A stretch of 64,000 nt of DNA, taken from NCBI GenBank assembly GCA_030323305.1, contig CP106741.1:501001-565000 (forward strand), in the 5' to 3' direction. Every line of letters begins with the position of its first letter. Within the stretch, counting starts at the first letter, position 1. The translations under genes and the position numbers were made by a program. The stretch comes from Paenibacillus sp. CC-CFT747. GTDB lineage: Bacteria; Bacillota; Bacilli; Paenibacillales; NBRC-103111. The notes below the pieces were generated by a model. That model saw only the letters and a list, made by a program, of their open reading frames with translations. It did not search any database and was not told where the DNA came from. Positions 58,972 through 64,000 of the stretch are shown one piece after another.

Positions 58972-60168
58972 ATGGACTATAGATTTGCAGATACGATGAA
59001 ACATTTTCAATCGAGTGCCGTTCGGGAGATTTTGAAGCTGACCCAGGGCAAATCGGTCATCTCATTCGCCGGAGGGCTTCCGGCCGAGGAGCTGTTCCCG
59101 GCGGCGGCCATTCGCGAAGCGTTCAACCGCATCTTCGAGCAGGGGAATTCGGCTCTTCAGTACGGGCTGACCGAAGGCTTCCTTCCGCTTCGTGAAGCAC
59201 TCTGCGCCCGTATGGCGCGCAAGAACATGCGGGTCCCCCCGCGGGACATGCTCGTCACCACCGGCTCCCAGCAGGCCATAGATCTTCTGGCGAAGGTCTA
59301 CCTGGATCCGGGTGATACGGTACTCGTTCAGGAGCCAACCTACCTGGCCGCCCTCCAGGTGTTCCAGTCCCACGGGGCCAAGGTCATCTCGGTAGCCGGG
59401 GACCCGAGCGGAATGGACCCCGAACAGCTCGAGGCCAAAATAGCGGAGCACCGGCCCAAGATGGTCTACGTAAGCCCGACCTTCTCGAACCCGACGGGCT
59501 ATGTCTGGTCGTTGGAGCGCCGGCAAGCCCTTCTCGACAGCTGCCGCCGGAACAATGTCCTCATTCTCGAGGACGATCCCTACGGCGAGCTGCAGTACGG
59601 ATCGGATGAGACTTACCCTTCCATCTTCTCGCTCGATCAGCATCCTGAAGGCAGCGCGGTGGTCTACACGAGCACCTTCTCGAAGATCGCGGCTCCCGGG
59701 CTCCGCACCGGCTGGGTAATCGGTGATCCGACCATCATCCGCAGCATGGCCCAGGCGAAGCAGGCCGCCGACCTCCAGTCGAGCACCATGGACCAGCAGG
59801 CGCTTTACTACCTGCTGCGCGACTTCGACCTGGACGGCCATATTGCGCTTATCCGGGCCAATTATGAAGAACGGATGCGGCTCATGGTTTCCCTGCTGGA
59901 AGGACTCGGCCGCGACGATCTGCGCTGGAACGAGCCGAAGGGCGGCATGTTCCTCTGGCTGGAGCTGCCGGAGACGCTGCATGCCGAGCATCTTCTTCCC
60001 CTGGCCGTAGAGAAAGGCGTGGCCTTCGTGCCCGGCTCCTCCTTCTACGCGGAGCGGCCGAAGCACAACACGATCCGGCTGAACTTCACCCACTCCGACC
60101 GGGAAACGATGATTACCGGCATGGAGCGGTTTGCCGCAGCCTTGGAAGAGGTTCGCGTGCGGGCATAG
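58972..60168 (+). CDS. PLP-dependent class I/II aminotransferase (2-aminoadipate/LysN type)
   Basis: 398 residues. SVISFAGGLPAEELFPAAAI, MLVTTGSQQAIDLLAKVYLD, VSPTFSNPTGYVWSLERR, ILEDDPYGELQY, PLP Lys in TSTFSKIAAPGLRTGW and NTIRLNFTHSD. Fold type I enzyme related to 2-aminoadipate and branched-chain/aromatic transaminases. It is convergent with the ilv-leu operon, so a branched-chain role is attractive but unproven. Start ATG 58972 is preceded by AGGAGG. Confidence 0.9.
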   Translation: MDYRFADTMKHFQSSAVREILKLTQGKSVISFAGGLPAEELFPAAAIREAFNRIFEQGNSALQYGLTEGFLPLREALCARMARKNMRVPPRDMLVTTGSQQAIDLLAKVYLDPGDTVLVQEPTYLAALQVFQSHGAKVISVAGDPSGMDPEQLEAKIAEHRPKMVYVSPTFSNPTGYVWSLERRQALLDSCRRNNVLILEDDPYGELQYGSDETYPSIFSLDQHPEGSAVVYTSTFSKIAAPGLRTGWVIGDPTIIRSMAQAKQAADLQSSTMDQQALYYLLRDFDLDGHIALIRANYEERMRLMVSLLEGLGRDDLRWNEPKGGMFLWLELPETLHAEHLLPLAVEKGVAFVPGSSFYAERPKHNTIRLNFTHSDRETMITGMERFAAALEEVRVRA

Positions 60169-60249
60169 AAAATGGCCGGATAGGCGGGAACTCAAACCGG
60201 GCCTTCCCCGCTTGCAGCGGGGAATGGTCCCTGCGGCCCGATCCGCAGC

Positions 60250-60285
60250 AAAAGGAGCCTGGCGGCTTAAGCCAGGCTCCTTTCG
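60250..60285 (+). terminator. Terminator of the aminotransferase gene
   Basis: AAAGGAGCCTGG / CCAGGCTCCTTT stem followed by CGTCTTTGCTTTT. Confidence 0.82.
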
Positions 60286-60300
60286 TCTTTGCTTTTCGTA

Positions 60301-60347
60301 AAAATAGCCCTCTCCTACCCTATACAGGGAAAGAGAGGGCTTCTTTC
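60301..60347 (-). terminator. Terminator of the ilv-leu operon
   Basis: AGCCCTCTC / GAGAGGGCT stem, followed on the minus strand by ATTTTTACG and on the plus strand by TCTTTCG; usable in both directions. Confidence 0.78.
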
Positions 60348-60358
60348 GTTCACGGCCT

Positions 60359-60400
60359 TGTGCCTTATCCGGTAACTTTGTTTTGCGGATAAGGCACTAG
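60359..60400. repeat. Stop-codon-anchored inverted repeat, copy E (short form)
   Basis: 42 bases: TGTGCCTTATCCGGTAACTT then TGTTTTGCGGATAAGGCACTAG, i.e. the two ends of copy D joined without the centre. Minus-strand TAG at 60397-60399 is the leuA stop. Confidence 0.88.
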
Positions 60401-61943
60401 ATCAGCGACAGGTTGTCGCGGCGGCTCGGGCCGGTCTTGCGCTTGTCGATCAGCCGGTTTACGGCATCGAGGTAGGCTTTGGCGCTCGCCTCCAGGATGT
60501 CGGTGGAGATGCCGCGTCCCTGAACGGAGAAATCCCCTGCTTCAGAACGACGTGGACTTCTCCCAGGGCATCTTTGCCGTGGCTGACGGACTTGATCGAG
60601 TAATCGTCAAGCTCGACCTCTTCCTTCGTCGCCTTGTCGATCGCCTTGTAGATCGCATCTACCGAGCCGTTGCCGATGGCGGCTTCTTCGAGAACGCCGC
60701 CTTCGATCGTGTGAAGGCGGATCGTAGCCGACGGCACCGACTGGTTGCCGTAGGCAACCTGGATCGTATCGAGCACGAACACCTCCGGCGTCGTGATCAG
60801 CTTCTCCTCGATCAGGGCCATGAGATCCTCGTCGGACACGTCCTTCTTCTTATCCGCCAGCTCTTTGAACTTGCCGAAGGCCGTGTTCACCTGCTCCTCG
60901 GACAGCTCGTAACCGAGGTCGGACAGCTTCTCGCGGAACGCATGGCGGCCGGAGTGCTTGCCGAGCACGAGCTTGCTCTCCTTCACCCCGATCATCTCGG
61001 GGGACATGATCTCGTACGTCGTCTTCTCCTTCAGCATGCCGTCCTGGTGAATGCCCGATTCGTGAGCGAAAGCATTCGCGCCTACAATCGCCTTGTTGCC
61101 CGGCACGACCATTCCGGTCAGCTTGCTGACGAGACGGCTCGTGCGGTAGATTTCCCCGTACGTGATCGTCGTCTTGGCTTGGAAGAGCTCTTTGCGGGTC
61201 TCGAGGGCCATGGCCACTTCTTCGAGCGAAGTGTTTCCGGCGCGTTCCCCGATGCCGTTGATCGTCCCCTCGATCTGGTCCGCCCCGTTCGCGATGGCCG
61301 CGAGCGCATTGGCCGTAGCCAGGCCCAGGTCATCGTGGCAGTGCGCACTCAGCTGGATCTTCTCGATCCCGGGCACGTTCTCCTTCAGCGTCTTGAAAAT
61401 GTTTCCGTACTCGAGCGGGGTCATGTATCCTACCGTGTCCGGTATGTTCACCACCGTGGCTCCGGTCCGGATGGCCAGCTCGGTGACCTCGCACAGGAAA
61501 TCCAGTTCCGTACGGCCCGCATCTTCGGCGGAAAACTCAATCTTGCTGAAATACTTTTTCGCGTATTTGATCGCGGCTTCCGCGGCTTCGAGCACCTGAT
61601 GCTTCTCCATGCGCAGCTTATGCTTGCGGTGAATCGGCGAGGTGGCGATGAAGACGTGCAGGCAAGGGTCCTGCGCATCCTTGACCGCTTCCCATACGGC
61701 GTCGATGTCCTTTTCCCGGGAGCGGGCCAGGCCGATAATGGTCGCATTCTTTACCGCGCGGGCGACGGCGTTGACACCGGCCAGGTCGCCGGGCGATGCC
61801 GCCGGAAAGCCCGCTTCGATCCGGTCAATCCCGAGCTTCTCCAGCTGGAGGGCGATTTCCACCTTCTCCTGCGTATTGAGGTTGACGCCGGGGGACTGCT
61901 CTCCGTCGCGGAGAGTCGTATCAAACAAGTAAATTTTCCTCAT
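60397..61943 (-). CDS. leuA: 2-Isopropylmalate synthase (one frame break)
   Basis: About 515 residues. First committed step of leucine synthesis, condensing acetyl-CoA with 2-oxoisovalerate. [58 protein letters not shown] and [20 protein letters not shown] form the catalytic part. The C-terminal allosteric domain ends [15 protein letters not shown] once one base is added at CCCC 60534-60537. The ATG at 61943 is 9 bases after GGAGG and preferred to the ATG at 61949. The stop codon belongs to repeat copy E. Last gene of ilvB-ilvN-ilvC-leuA. Confidence 0.95.
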
Positions 61944-62050
61944 GTCCATTCACCTCCTGGTAAACTTCCGTCTTTCACGGCTTGTGATGCGGGATACGGC
62001 CTAACGAGCGGTCGGATTGAGAATCCTTTCCACTCAAGCCCTGTTATAAA

Positions 62051-62078
62051 CAGAAAAACTCCGGAGGGAGCTTTTCTG
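62051..62078 (-). terminator. Terminator-like hairpin between ilvC and leuA
   Basis: Minus-strand CAGAAAAGCTCC / GGAGTTTTTCTG with a short loop; the second arm is T-rich. Probably partial termination or an mRNA processing site inside the operon. Confidence 0.55.
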
Positions 62079-62123
62079 TCGTCTAACTATATGGATAAAT
62101 ACGTAAAGGAATGCGTGAAAAGC

Positions 62124-63201
<1,078 letters not shown>

Positions 63202-63239
63202 CGGGCCGTACGGAATGAGCGAAGAAATAGAGCGTGTAA

Positions 63240-63731
63240 TTAACGGACGCTGCCGCGGATCATGGCGGTGACGCCGGTCCGGGACAGCTCCCGGATGCCG
63301 TACGGCTTGAGCAGCTCGACGATGGCGTCGATCTTGTCGGTATCGCCGACGGCTTGTACGATCAGGGAGTTCGGGCCGATGTCGACAACCGAGGCACGGA
63401 ACGTCTCGACGATTCCCAGCACCTCAGGCCGGAGGGAAGGTTCGGCGCTGATTTTAATCAGCGCCACCTCGCGGGCCACCATCGGATTCGAGCTCAAGTC
63501 GATGACCTTAATGACATCCACCAGCTTATAGAGCTGCTTGGAGACCTGCTCCAGCATGTTGTCGTCTCCGGTTGTGACAATGATCATCCGGGAAAGCCCC
63601 TGTTCCTCGGAAGCTCCTACGGTAATGCTTTCGATATTGAACCCGCGGCGTCCGAACAGGCCGGAAACCCGCTGCAGCACGCCGGGCTGGTTGTTCACCA
63701 AGACGGAAATCGTATGCCGCTGTGTTGTCAT
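63240..63731 (-). CDS. ilvN: Acetolactate synthase small (regulatory) subunit
   Basis: 163 residues. N-terminal ACT domain HTISVLVNNQPGVLQRVSGL with GFNIESITVG, then EVALIKISAEPSLRPEVLGI and GPNSLIVQAVGDTDKIDAIV. Binds valine and stimulates IlvB. The ATG overlaps the ilvB stop by 4 bases. Confidence 0.96.
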   Translation of the reverse strand: MTTQRHTISVLVNNQPGVLQRVSGLFGRRGFNIESITVGASEEQGLSRMIIVTTGDDNMLEQVSKQLYKLVDVIKVIDLSSNPMVAREVALIKISAEPSLRPEVLGIVETFRASVVDIGPNSLIVQAVGDTDKIDAIVELLKPYGIRELSRTGVTAMIRGSVR

Positions 63732-64000
63732 TCCGAATCCCCCATTATCATTTCGCCTATCGTATTGCCCTGCGTGACCATCGGATAGACGTTCTCGTGT
63801 TTACGGACCACGAACTCCACGAGAACCGGTCCCGGGGTGTCCAAGGCTTCCTTCCAAGCCTGCTGGGCCTCTTCCTTGTTCGTTGCCCGCAAGCCCTTCA
63901 CTCCGTAGGCTTCAGCCAGCTTAACGAAATCCGGGCTGCCGGCCAGATCGATGTGGCTGTAACGGTTATCGTAGATGATCTCCTGCCACTGGCGCACCAT
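63728..64000 (-). CDS. ilvB: Acetolactate synthase large subunit, C-terminal 90 residues (runs off the window)
   Basis: Only the end of the TPP-binding domain is inside the window: MVRQWQEIIYDNRYSHIDLA, FVKLAEAYGVKGLRATNKEE and PGPVLVEFVVRKHENVYPMV, typical of IlvB C-termini. The gene continues beyond base 64000. Coupled to ilvN. Confidence 0.93.
   Translation of the reverse strand: MVRQWQEIIYDNRYSHIDLAGSPDFVKLAEAYGVKGLRATNKEEAQQAWKEALDTPGPVLVEFVVRKHENVYPMVTQGNTIGEMIMGDSE

Overview
The window looks like a chromosomal segment of a high-GC, endospore-forming Bacillota, most likely a Paenibacillus-type organism. The evidence is a SigI/RsgI pair, a SinI-like anti-repressor, a SpoIIM-family protein, a complete myo-inositol operon, AAGGAGG-type ribosome binding sites, frequent TTG/GTG starts and Bacillus-style sigma-A promoters and terminators. 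I saw no rRNA, tRNA, CRISPR array, transposase or phage gene. This is an inference from gene content; no database was consulted.

Layout: 0-5.6 kb (minus) is a MacB/FtsX-type efflux set with two ATPases, a HlyD-like lipoprotein adaptor and a very large permease. Next come a stand-alone leuB (plus), thyA-dfrA and a small membrane protein (minus), and a SinI-like gene. 9.4-12.4 kb holds a two-component system with a 7TMR-DISM kinase. 12.6-20.6 kb holds an FAD oxidoreductase with a divergent AraC regulator, a carboxymuconolactone-decarboxylase-like protein, an acetolactate-synthase-like TPP enzyme with its own GAF/PAS kinase, and a sugar isomerase. 20.7-27.8 kb is an RDD / SpoIIM / DUF58 / MoxR / DUF4350 / DUF4129 / multispanning membrane protein cluster. 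28.0-37.6 kb is an inositol catabolic operon, iolD-E-C-A-J-G-B followed by a LacI-family regulator, with matching palindromic operators upstream of iolD. 37.6-45.3 kb holds small membrane proteins, a 2-keto acid decarboxylase, an ECF41-type sigma factor with its oxidoreductase, and a TPM-domain coiled-coil protein. 45.4-58.7 kb holds a diguanylate cyclase, a LytS-like kinase, a sugar porter, a sulfite-oxidase-like enzyme, an Fe-S aldo/keto reductase, sigI-rsgI, a DinB-like protein, gcvH and a PerR-box-associated peroxiredoxin. 59-64 kb holds a PLP aminotransferase and the 3' part of an ilvB-ilvN-ilvC-leuA operon.

Two window-wide patterns stand out. (1) A family of short inverted repeats (outer sequence TAGTGCCTTATCCG and its complement) occurs at least seven times, always at gene 3' ends. 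In five cases the stop codon is the first three bases of the repeat (TAG, once TAA). (2) About 30 single-base deletions, mostly in homopolymer runs, split about 20 otherwise normal genes. Every one I checked is repaired by adding one base. This is more likely a sequencing or consensus artefact than mass pseudogenisation, so I annotate these genes as whole loci with the break stated.
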